From Leptospira sp. WS39.C2 (GTDB lineage: Bacteria; Spirochaetota; Leptospiria; Leptospirales; Leptospiraceae), in the NCBI RefSeq assembly GCF_040833965.1, contig NZ_CP162142.1, positions 2,651,001-2,715,000 on the forward strand: 64,000 bases of DNA. Reading direction: 5' to 3'. Position 1 is the stretch's first letter; each line of letters opens with the position of its first letter. A program made the translations under genes and the position numbers. Below, piece after piece: positions 28,132 through 36,900 of the stretch. The notes below the pieces were generated by a model. That model made no database searches. It was not told the DNA's origin and saw only the letters and a list, made by a program, of their open reading frames with translations.

Positions 28132-30651
28132 ATGGAATATACTTACCAATTACCTAACATTGATACAGTTGGAGATGCATGGACATACTTTTGGTTGCAA
28201 CTTCCTTATGGTATCCCTGGGATTATCTCGTTAGTTGTTGGTTTCTTCTTAAGTGCCTTTAGTTTTCGTAGGATTTTTCATACCAGTGGTGAAGACAGAA
28301 TTTTATCACTCAATGTCGCCATTTCTTTTTTTGGATACGGCATTCTTGGACTCGTTTTATCTCTTAGAGCTTGGATTTTAGACCGTGAACTTTTGCTTGT
28401 TCTAAACAATTGGCTTTATCTTTTCATCATACTCATTTTACCTTCTAATTTCTACATCTGTTATGCGCTCTCTAGAAAAAAAATATTTTTATATTATACC
28501 TATCTTTGTTGGGTAAGTGTTGCCTTTGGTTATGTGGGACTCGTCCAAGGACTCGGATTTCATAATGAATGGTTTGATTACCAGTTTGGTAAGTATCCCA
28601 AAGCTACAAATTATATAAAACCATTTGGAATCATCCCTCTTGTTGGTTACTTCGCCCTCGTACTACCATTTTTTACCTTCCAATGGAAAATCCTGTTAAA
28701 ACGAATCCATAAATCACTCTTCATCGGTTACAATGTATTGTTTTTAATGACGATATCGAATGCACCGGTATTACTCGGATACAATGTATATCCTGGTTCC
28801 TTCTTTATATTCATTCCTCTCATCTTAATTGCTTATGGAATTTTTCGGTCTGATTTTTTAGATGTAAATGAATTACTCTTTGATCGAAATGGATTGTTCT
28901 ATATTTTATTTGGGGTAGTATCTTTTTCTCTCATCGTACTCAGTGGGACAGTCGCCTTAGGACTTAACCATGATGCTTATATGAATGGAAGTTGGTTTCC
29001 ACATGCCCTTCCACCGACGGTTTCGTTTTTTGTTGCGATTTTTATGGCAATCATTGTGGCAGGGAGTAACCCACAAGCAAAGATCAATCAGTTATGTGCT
29101 TTTTCACTCATCATCACTGCATTTTATAACTTACAATCCATTCCTACCAAATTAGAACTTAATTATTTAATTTTGCTTCGTATATCGCAGGTTAGTTTTT
29201 TGATTTTTTCTCTAGCTCCAAGTATCCTTTCTCGATTTGTATTAAAGGCAATTGGCAGTGAAAGGCCCAAGTCGCTACTCGTTGTAGATTTATTATCGAT
29301 ACTTTGCTCTTTTTTATCCATCACTCCTTTTTTACACAATGGATACTTTTTATATGATTATGGAATCATACATAAAAGTTACGTAGTCCCATACTTATTA
29401 GGTGTCGCAGGATTTTTTTCCTTTATCATTGTCGGAAGAGAAATCCGCAATCGTTGGAAAAAATTACCAAGAGAATCCATTGTAGCATTAGGTTCTGTGT
29501 TACTTTCGGGAGCATTTCTATTAACGGCATTTTTCCCTTCACATGGATTTGCAATCCTTCCAATCTCTGATTATCTTTTTATCCCAACCACCTTACTTGG
29601 ATTTGCTGTCTTAAAATTAGGAGCATTCTCATTACCAGGTAGAACCATTCGATTCAGCCAAAAACTTGCAAATTTAGGAATTTTTTCAATTCTATTTGCC
29701 AGTTTATTACAAATGCCAAAATTTTTAGAAAAGTTAGCATTTGGAGAAAGCCTTTTTCATATAACCTTAGTTACCCTACCACTTGTTTTATTTAACTACC
29801 TACTTGTATATGTATTTGCACGCCCCTTAGCAGAGGAATTGGATCGAAGTTATATCCTTTTAGAACAAGCAAAAAAAGAAGCAGAACTTGCGGGGGAAGA
29901 ATCTGAAAAACTATTATTAAACATCCTTCCCAAATCAGTTGCAGAAGAAATCAAAATCAATGGGTTTTGTGAACCAAAATCGTTTGAAGAAGCAACCATC
30001 CTCTTCACTGACTTTCGTGGATTTACAGAAGTTGCCCAAAACATGGAATCAAACGAACTCATCACGGAACTGGATGCATGTTTTACACAATTTGATGAAA
30101 TCATTTCAAGAAACCAATTGGAAAAACTAAAAACCATTGGTGACTCTTATATGTGTGCTGGTGGTTTACCAGATCCAAACTTTACACATCCAATTGACGC
30201 ATGCCTTGCGGCACTAGAGATCCGATCCTTTATGGACCAAATGAAAGATATCAAAACCCAATTAAATCTTCCTTATTGGGAACTACGAATTGGAATTCAC
30301 ACAGGTTCTGTAATTGCAGGAGTTGTTGGTCGTTTTAAATTTGCTTATGACATTTGGGGGAGTAGTGTGAACACTGCTTCACGTATGGAGAGTTCCGGAA
30401 TTGTAGGCGAGATCAATATATCTCAATCTACTTATGACAAAGTTCGATTTTTATTCCATTGTGATCACAGAGGTAAGATCGTCGATAAAAATGGCGAGAA
30501 ACATGATATGTATCTATTAAAACACATCAAACCGAAATTTTCCAAAGATGGACTTGTTCCGAATGATTTGTTTTGGTCCATTTATCAAAAAATCAATCAA
30601 GGTAGTAAGATGATTTTAAAATCAAAATATGAAATGGAAAGGATTAATTAA
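28132..30651 (+). CDS. Membrane-bound class III adenylate cyclase
   Basis: About sixteen hydrophobic helices fill residues 1-560. A short coiled segment (ILLEQAKKEAELAGEESEKLLLNILP) follows, then a class III catalytic domain (about 600-790). Metal-binding aspartates occur in FTDFRGFTE and GDSYM. The base-selecting pair appears as K in KLKTIGDSYM and D in FAYDIWGSSVN, the adenylate (not guanylate) pattern. The transition-state Asn/Arg are in VNTASRMES. It should make cAMP in response to a membrane signal. It ends one base before the convergent DUF1566-type gene. Confidence 0.88.
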   Translation: MEYTYQLPNIDTVGDAWTYFWLQLPYGIPGIISLVVGFFLSAFSFRRIFHTSGEDRILSLNVAISFFGYGILGLVLSLRAWILDRELLLVLNNWLYLFIILILPSNFYICYALSRKKIFLYYTYLCWVSVAFGYVGLVQGLGFHNEWFDYQFGKYPKATNYIKPFGIIPLVGYFALVLPFFTFQWKILLKRIHKSLFIGYNVLFLMTISNAPVLLGYNVYPGSFFIFIPLILIAYGIFRSDFLDVNELLFDRNGLFYILFGVVSFSLIVLSGTVALGLNHDAYMNGSWFPHALPPTVSFFVAIFMAIIVAGSNPQAKINQLCAFSLIITAFYNLQSIPTKLELNYLILLRISQVSFLIFSLAPSILSRFVLKAIGSERPKSLLVVDLLSILCSFLSITPFLHNGYFLYDYGIIHKSYVVPYLLGVAGFFSFIIVGREIRNRWKKLPRESIVALGSVLLSGAFLLTAFFPSHGFAILPISDYLFIPTTLLGFAVLKLGAFSLPGRTIRFSQKLANLGIFSILFASLLQMPKFLEKLAFGESLFHITLVTLPLVLFNYLLVYVFARPLAEELDRSYILLEQAKKEAELAGEESEKLLLNILPKSVAEEIKINGFCEPKSFEEATILFTDFRGFTEVAQNMESNELITELDACFTQFDEIISRNQLEKLKTIGDSYMCAGGLPDPNFTHPIDACLAALEIRSFMDQMKDIKTQLNLPYWELRIGIHTGSVIAGVVGRFKFAYDIWGSSVNTASRMESSGIVGEINISQSTYDKVRFLFHCDHRGKIVDKNGEKHDMYLLKHIKPKFSKDGLVPNDLFWSIYQKINQGSKMILKSKYEMERIN

Positions 30652-30652
30652 A

Positions 30653-31429
30653 TTAAGGATCAGTGACACATCGCACGTGTCGAGCAAGAGCTTTTCCTGA
30701 AGAAGAAGTTGCACCAGAACAAAAATCGACAAACCAAGAAACACCTGCAGTAACAGCAGAAGCAGACCAAAAAGAACAAATATTGCCACCTAATTGAAAA
30801 ATTGATGTATTGAGGTAATAGCTTTTATTTACACCACATCCTCCCGCATTGTCAGCAGGAAAGTTTACAGGATTTTCAGAACATTCGACGGTTAATTTTA
30901 ACTCATTTTTTGTGGCAACGCGCCAATTGGATTTTCCAGTTAACACCAGACTGTCGCAATAGGAATATGCATCACTAGTCACATTGTTGAGAAGGAAGGT
31001 TATAACATCATTACATGAATTGTCATTGGTAGGGCAATATAACAAAGTTGTAGGAACCTCGGGCGAACAAGAATTGGAACTACTGATCCATGTTTGCCCT
31101 GAACTACATTTCGCATAGGTTAGTGTCGATTCCGAATAAGATTGTCCGCCAAAACTACCAGCCCTTCCTTGGAAAGAAATGGTACCATCTCGATTGTCTG
31201 TAAAAGTACCCCAAGGATAGGTAACTGAATTTGGTGACAAAAGGAGTAAAGTAATGAGGTCACGAGTTGCCGTAGATTCTTTTTTTGGCTCTTGCGTTTG
31301 GAATAAATAATAGTACAATGGAGAACAACTTGTAGAATATAAAATGGAAACTATAACAAAAAACCAAAAATAAAACAACCGAATATGATGTACCAATGTT
31401 TGTTTTGATTTGGTATTCATGAAAATCAT
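30653..31429 (-). CDS. DUF1566-type (Lcl C-terminal domain) surface protein
   Basis: An N-terminal hydrophobic anchor (FYFWFFVIVSILYSTSC, lipobox-like Cys) is followed by a low-complexity Ser/Thr linker. A C-terminal domain has WRVATKNELKL, SYYLNTSIF, FWSASA and RHVRCV, which are the signatures of the DUF1566/Lcl fold. Eight or more cysteines in the mature part suggest disulfides. Such lipoproteins are abundant in leptospires and probably face the outside. Convergent with the cyclase gene with a 1-bp gap. Confidence 0.75.
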   Translation of the reverse strand: MIFMNTKSKQTLVHHIRLFYFWFFVIVSILYSTSCSPLYYYLFQTQEPKKESTATRDLITLLLLSPNSVTYPWGTFTDNRDGTISFQGRAGSFGGQSYSESTLTYAKCSSGQTWISSSNSCSPEVPTTLLYCPTNDNSCNDVITFLLNNVTSDAYSYCDSLVLTGKSNWRVATKNELKLTVECSENPVNFPADNAGGCGVNKSYYLNTSIFQLGGNICSFWSASAVTAGVSWFVDFCSGATSSSGKALARHVRCVTDP

Positions 31430-31616
31430 AACTTAAATTAATTTTTAAGCACTAAATAATCAAGATTTATTTGAACCTAGCAATGAATTGGTGATATATC
31501 CACATAACAAAAAAAAAGCAATTTTTAATCTATTTTTTTCTTTCAAAAATGCCAATTCCATGAGTCGATAGCGAAAATCTTCACAGTCCAATCAGTTTGG
31601 CAATTGCAGGCGTTTT

Positions 31617-32192
31617 TTGAATCAAAAAATTATCATTTTAATCTTCTTGTTTTTTGTTTCTTCGGTTTCTGCTACGAACATTCTTCTTAAATCAGGAGGA
31701 ATCTTAAAAGGTAAAGTGGTTAACCAAGATGGAAATCAAATCGAAATTTTGGATGAAAGCGGAAAACGTTCCACCGTTTCCAAAACCAATATATTAAAAG
31801 TTGTTTACAAAGAACATTCCGAACAAGAGTTAGCTGCCATTCGAAGAGAGGAAGAACGGAAACTTTTTTTAGCCAATCAAGGCAAACAGGTCCAAAACCA
31901 AAAAAATCAATTTGATACAAAATCAACAAAACCGATTCCAATCAAACAAATTGTTTTCTCTAATGATGGTGATCATTGTGATTTTTACGCTTCAAAACCA
32001 GAATGGTTTTGGTTGTATGGAAATTTCCCTCTCACAAACCAAAATTCGTGGATTGATTTATTGCCAGAAGATGAACGTCCTATTAAAATAAGTTATCAAT
32101 CAAATTGGATTGATACAACAGTGACAATTCTTATTGGATCACTGACTAGCATTAGCCGAAAGACAAGGGTCATCGAAATCTGTGAATTTTGA
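31617..32192 (+). CDS. Secreted protein with N-terminal SH3/Sm-like segment
   Basis: A signal peptide (KIIILIFLFFVSSVSA) is followed by TNILLKSGGILKGKVVNQDGNQIEILDESGK, a small beta-barrel-like segment. A charged coiled stretch (EQELAAIRREEERK) comes next, and the C-terminal half is of unknown fold with two cysteines. The start is a TTG with a weak GCAGG site. No function recognised. Confidence 0.6.
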   Translation: MNQKIIILIFLFFVSSVSATNILLKSGGILKGKVVNQDGNQIEILDESGKRSTVSKTNILKVVYKEHSEQELAAIRREEERKLFLANQGKQVQNQKNQFDTKSTKPIPIKQIVFSNDGDHCDFYASKPEWFWLYGNFPLTNQNSWIDLLPEDERPIKISYQSNWIDTTVTILIGSLTSISRKTRVIEICEF

Positions 32193-32301
32193 GTTGATTC
32201 AATTTTTCAATTCGATAGAAGATCTATTATAATTTTTAATATGTTCAAAGATTTTTATTTTTTATCTTGTAGCATCATGGGAACAATATCGTTGAATTCC
32301 G

Positions 32302-32655
32302 ATGAAGGTACATACTAAATTGACTTCTTTTGGATTTCGAGTCTATTGGCAAACTTTCAAAATCATTTGGAAATCACTAAGTGCGAAAGAAATAATCCCT
32401 TTTTTATTCAGGTTTTTACGAGAGCGATTCCGTTTGAGTCGAACAAACTTTGGCAAGGAATGGAAAACAAAATGGCAATCGAAGGCAAACAAAATGAATC
32501 CTCTCGACCTCATCGCCTTTTTTATCGCTTACAAAGAAGTGACAAGCCATGAACGAGCTTTAATTTTACTCATCAAAATTCTCAAACAACAATCAACTGA
32601 AGTCTTTTTTGAAATGGTAGAGGTGTTTCGAAAGTATGGGATAAAGATTGGTTAG
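32302..32655 (+). CDS. Hypothetical helical protein
   Basis: A 117-residue, very basic, probably all-helical protein (FGFRVYWQTFKIIWKSL, FRFLRERFRLSRTNFGKEW). No signal peptide, no motif recognised. The ATG lies after AATTCCG with no strong ribosome site. It is the last gene before the repeat-and-scar zone. Confidence 0.5.
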   Translation: MKVHTKLTSFGFRVYWQTFKIIWKSLSAKEIIPFLFRFLRERFRLSRTNFGKEWKTKWQSKANKMNPLDLIAFFIAYKEVTSHERALILLIKILKQQSTEVFFEMVEVFRKYGIKIG

Positions 32656-32711
32656 GTGGAGAAAAAAGAAGAAACAAAACTTCTCTTCCTTTCCATAAAG
32701 TTTAAGTTTTT

Positions 32712-32835
32712 GGGCGCTCCCAATTGGATTGAATATTTGAAATTTAACGTGTAAGGGTTGGGCTACTCCGGGGTGCGCGTTCGCTCCCGTCCCCGGCCAT
32801 CTAACGATGGCAGGTGACCAAGCCCTACGTATCCA
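32712..32835 (+). repeat. Dispersed repeat copy B
   Basis: Opens GGGCGCTCCCAATTGG, has the core AAGGGTTGGGCTACTCC-GGGG and CGCTCCCGTCC, then ACCAAGCCCTA, and ends CCACGAGCGC. Against copies A and C, the opening GCGTT has become GCGCT and the closing AACGC has become AGCGC, a compensatory change. An inner stem AGGGTT-GG / CC-A-AGCCCT can also form. It carries an extra hairpin (GGCCATC-TAAC-GATGGC) inside. It abuts the lost tail of the SDR gene. Confidence 0.7.
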
Positions 32836-32938
32836 CGAGCGCAGGGAAAAATAGGATTATTTTTTACCTATCTTACTATCTAGTTCACTCTGTTGATATG
32901 CATCTGCGATTTCATCTTCACCTAACTTGAAAACTAGA

Positions 32939-33721
32939 TCAAAAATTTTTAGGAGTCTCCGACAAAAGAATTTTAGTTCTCAGCCAAAGAGGCACAATCC
33001 TCCCTATCCGAGTGGCCAAAGCAGTTCCGAATGGGAAACGGTTTTCTTTCCATTCTTTTTTAATGCCCTTTAAGACTAGGCTTGCAGCCTCATCCTCACT
33101 GATTTGATTCGGAGCAGGGATCCCGTCGTTTTTTACAGCATCCGTGTCCACAAAGCCAGGATGTATCGTTTGGATCCTTATATGTTTGAATCCGAAATGT
33201 TCTAACTCCATTCGTGCAGTTTCTAAAAAAAGACGTGCTGCGCCCTTGGACGCAGTATAATCACCTTGCATAGGAATTCCGAAATAGGTCGCCAAAGAAT
33301 TCATGTGAGAGATCATACACACTTCCTTTTGTTTTTTCATCTGCCTCATAAGAGGAACGTAAAAATTAATCAAAGAACTGTAGTTGATATTCATACATTC
33401 TAAGATCGTTTTCGCACTTGAAGTTAATGTATTAGAAGGAGGCCCGATCCCGATATTCAATAGAGCGATATCTATCTTTCCATACTTCTTTACTATTTCT
33501 TGTATTACAAATTCTGCATGGGACTCGTCTCTTCCATCACCGACAAAAGTGATACAATCACTTCCTAATTTCGTGATCTCTTTCGAGACTTCTTGGAGAA
33601 GATTTTCCCTTCTTGCGGTAAGTATGATTTTATTTTGGAATTTTGCTAGCGCTAAGGCAGTCGCTCTTCCAATTCCAGAAGAAGCTCCCGTGATTAAAAT
33701 TACTTTGTTTTTGTAGTCCAT
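32939..33721 (-). CDS. Short-chain dehydrogenase/reductase with frameshifted C-terminus
   Basis: A classical SDR. The cofactor motif is TGASSGIGRA (residues 11-20) and the catalytic residues are S142, Y155 and K159 in DYTASKG. The annotated protein ends ...SETPKNF after 260 residues. Just before the stop is an A5-T5 tract; with one A fewer the frame runs on as PKIFDLVFKLGEDEIADAY and about 15 more residues to a stop at 32857. The gene probably lost about 26 C-terminal residues by a 1-bp insertion, or the base is a sequencing error. Substrate unknown; an oxoacyl or retinol-type reductase would suit the adjacent lipid operon, but that is inference. The likely promoter TTGACT overlaps a 16-bp palindrome. 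Confidence 0.8.
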   Translation of the reverse strand: MDYKNKVILITGASSGIGRATALALAKFQNKIILTARRENLLQEVSKEITKLGSDCITFVGDGRDESHAEFVIQEIVKKYGKIDIALLNIGIGPPSNTLTSSAKTILECMNINYSSLINFYVPLMRQMKKQKEVCMISHMNSLATYFGIPMQGDYTASKGAARLFLETARMELEHFGFKHIRIQTIHPGFVDTDAVKNDGIPAPNQISEDEAASLVLKGIKKEWKENRFPFGTALATRIGRIVPLWLRTKILLSETPKNF

Positions 33722-33755
33722 ACGTATCAGCCGATAAGAATTAATAAGCTAAAAA

Positions 33756-33771
33756 GTGAGTCAACACTCAC
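33756..33771. promoter_or_regulatory. Palindromic operator at the SDR promoter
   Basis: GTGAGTCAACACTCAC is an inverted repeat with 6-bp arms and a 4-bp spacer. On the minus strand it covers a TTGACT -35-like hexamer 35-50 bp before the SDR start. The size and position fit a dimeric repressor (for example TetR-type), which is not encoded nearby. Confidence 0.45.
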
Positions 33772-33841
33772 CCTTGTAAAGGAAAATCTTTTCTAAAAAA
33801 GTTTTCGAACTACCAAGTTGACTCGTTATTAAAGGGACAGA

Positions 33842-33873
33842 ATGCTTTCAGCGGTTATTCCGAACAAACGTTA
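33842..33873 (-). pseudogene. Short 23S rRNA 3'-region remnant
   Basis: ATGCTTTCAGCGGTTAT is identical to 52149-52165 within the larger 23S fragment. It is followed by diverged CCGAACAAACGTTAG against CCGTCCGAACGTAG. The orientation is the same as in the larger copy. It lies between the SDR promoter and the end of the carboxylase operon. Confidence 0.5.
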
Positions 33874-33927
33874 GATCAGATTGTCCAAATAAAATTTTAA
33901 CTTTCTTTGAGTTTTGTTTCCTTTAAA

Positions 33928-33964
33928 GGATGGGTTTATGGCATTTAAAGTCGTTCACCCATCC
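33928..33964 (-). terminator. Hairpin after the carboxylase gene
   Basis: GGATGGGT and ACCCATCC form an 8-bp stem 13 bases past the carboxylase stop. Only a short TTTAAA follows on the minus strand, so termination may be moderate. It is the only candidate end for the three-gene lipid operon. Confidence 0.5.
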
Positions 33965-33976
33965 CTTTTATAAAAA

Positions 33977-36900
33977 TTATCTGGAAGGGTCTTTGATCCC
34001 ATCCATCCATAAACTTTGTTTATTCTCTGCAGACTTCAATGCATCCAAAACGATAGAACGTAAATCTGCAATCGATCCAAATACTCCATCCAAAACCTTA
34101 GTTCCTAACGCATCGTTTTTTGCTTTGGCTTTTTCTTTATAAGAATCTAAAAAGTCCTTTCTGAGTGAATCAATTTCGACCTCTTTGTTTTCCTTTCGTA
34201 ACTGAGCCACTTTAACACCTTGGAATAAATCGAAGGCTGAGTGTGCTCCCATTACGGCAAGTGTTCCTTCCTCCCATGCATGGTATGATACTGCTGGCCG
34301 TAAAAACCCGCTAAAAGCATGGATCTGGCGACCACCATAATTTTGTCTCAGAACAATTGACACGATAGGATTTGTGGATAGGACATTCACATCCAATGAC
34401 TCACCACCTATTTGTTGTATTCGTAGTCGTTCTTGTTTGGTTCCAGGAACAAAACCAGGTGAATCAGATAACATAAGTAAGGGGATATTGTGTTTGTTTA
34501 AAAATTCCATAAATATTCTGAATTTTTCTGTTCCATGGGCATCCGGCGCGCCTCCATCTTTGGGTTGGTCAGCAATGACACCTATGGTTTTTCCTTCAAT
34601 ACGACCAAGCCCTGTTACCAAACTTTTACCTGGGTCATCTTTATAAAACTCGATGAAACTTAGATCATCTAAAATTTCACGAATCACCAATTTTTCCATG
34701 TCATAGGCGACAGAAGAATCAATGGGAATTTGAGGATAAGAATGGCGTTTCGAAAAATGATCCAGTTCTCTTACATGCAATAGATTGAATATTTGAGATG
34801 CTTTTAAGTATGCTTCTTCTTCTGATCGGACAGAAATTGTTGCACAATGTTCTGGGTTTGCAATTTGGGATGATTGGAATTTATTATCATCTAAACCCTC
34901 CGATTGAACCCAAATCCATACGTCTCCAATTGAAGATAACTCTGGTAAGGTTAGACCTTCTCTGTCCTTAACAATATGAATGATTGCCCTACTAAATTTT
35001 TGTAATTGTTTTTGGAAGTCTCTCCTTACTCTAAGAGATTGGTTATTTTCAGCATAAGAACTTCGATACCATTTTGAACCATAAACTAAGAGTAAACCTG
35101 AATTAATTTTCTGCGCAATCCTTACTGATTCTTTTGCTTTTACCAATGCTTGTATAGAATGAAATCCAAATTCTGTACGTGGCCCAAGTGCAATGATCGG
35201 ATTTCCCGCCATTGAAAAAAGTCCAGAAACCAACGATTCTGAACCTGAATAATTTTCCTTAATGGATAGGTATTCGCCTAAGTCCGCAATTTCTTGGATT
35301 TTTCTTTCCGAAAAAATAATTTTGGATCCTTCCCTATTCTGATTTGTAAGAGAATATAAGGAAGGACTTTCAATTTTACTAAATAGTATGGATTGTATTT
35401 TGTAAAGTATTGAGATCAAATGGGGTTTGTCGTTGGCTACAAAGTCCACAGTTCCTGTTCCATGCCCCATCACTCGTGCACCACCAATTTCATAATTTGT
35501 CAAAGATTCACCCGTGACAGATTCAATGACAGAAGCACCAGTCAAAACTCGATACGATTGTTCTTCGTCTAAAATCACTTGGATGGAAGCCTGGGAAGAC
35601 CCGTAAACATCGAGACCCGTGGAAGAACCAACTCCAACTGCCACAACATAACACTGACTAGGTCTTTCTCCTGTCACATATTTTTTAAAATTCAAATTTG
35701 GAAGAGTTTCTAATTTAAGCAAAAAACTTGATATTACAGAATCGTTATGTGACTCAATTGCGGAACGAAACTCTTCTGATTTTACTCTATGTGTGAGAAG
35801 AGCGGTTATAAAAAAACCTTCCGAAGCACGATTGAGAGCAACCATTCCTTCTTTTATGTTCGCTCCAGCACCATCATTCCAAACATATAGGGGAATATCT
35901 TTTCTGTAAGCAATGTAGGCAGCACTCAAATATTTTTTTCCTTCTTTATCCCCAGTTGCACCTCCAGCAATACGCGAATCTTTTAAGAAAAATAAAACAT
36001 CACTATTTGCAAGTTTTCCTAAATAAATTTTAGCTCCCACCTTTTGGGTTTGTTTAATTTCAGTGGAGCTGTCGTTCTCTAAAAAATCCAAACCTGGTAT
36101 TAATATTTCTTGGAAACTGTTTGGATCTAACGTTTCCTCTACCCACCTTTCTACAGGCCATTTTCCTTTTTCATATAATTTGGAATCGTTTTTTTCTGCC
36201 TCAGATGAGTAAGGAAATTTTATATCATTCTCTCCAATGTTATCAATTCTAAGTTTTCCATCTCTAATGAAAAATGAATAAGTTTGAAAAAAACTTTTTT
36301 TGTTTATGTTTCTTTCAATATCAATTGTTAAACTAGAGAAGGCTGCATGGAAAAAAAATTCTAAAATAGAATGAGCACTATTGTATAATTTTTCATATTC
36401 AATGATCTTATTTAAATTTTTATCATCGGTCTTTTGTGTTTCATTAGAATACGAAACCATTTCCAATCTTAAAAAATCTGCCTTTTTTGCATTGTTCGCA
36501 CCTTGTAATACCGATGCTCCCAAGATGGCTTCTTTTTCCAATTTTGGACAATGGAATTTTTCTTCTATATCCACAATAGGAACTAAAAAATCAGTATTCA
36601 TAACCACAAACAAAAGGTAGGTGGATGTTTCCTGTCCTTGGATATAATATAAAATTTGATTCTTTAATGGTGAATGGAGTCTTTGAATTTCTCCAATCTT
36701 CTTCCAATAATTTAATTTATTTTGTATTAAGTTTTGTACATGCTCTGGTAAATCTGAACTAAGGTTTATACCAGCCTTATCCAATGATTTTATGAACTCC
36801 GATTCTTCCATCTTTGGTTGTTCAAAAAGAGACCACGGATTCTTTTTAAATTTGGCAAAACTTTCATTATGGCGACGTGAAAGGGTTTTAATGCCTTCTG

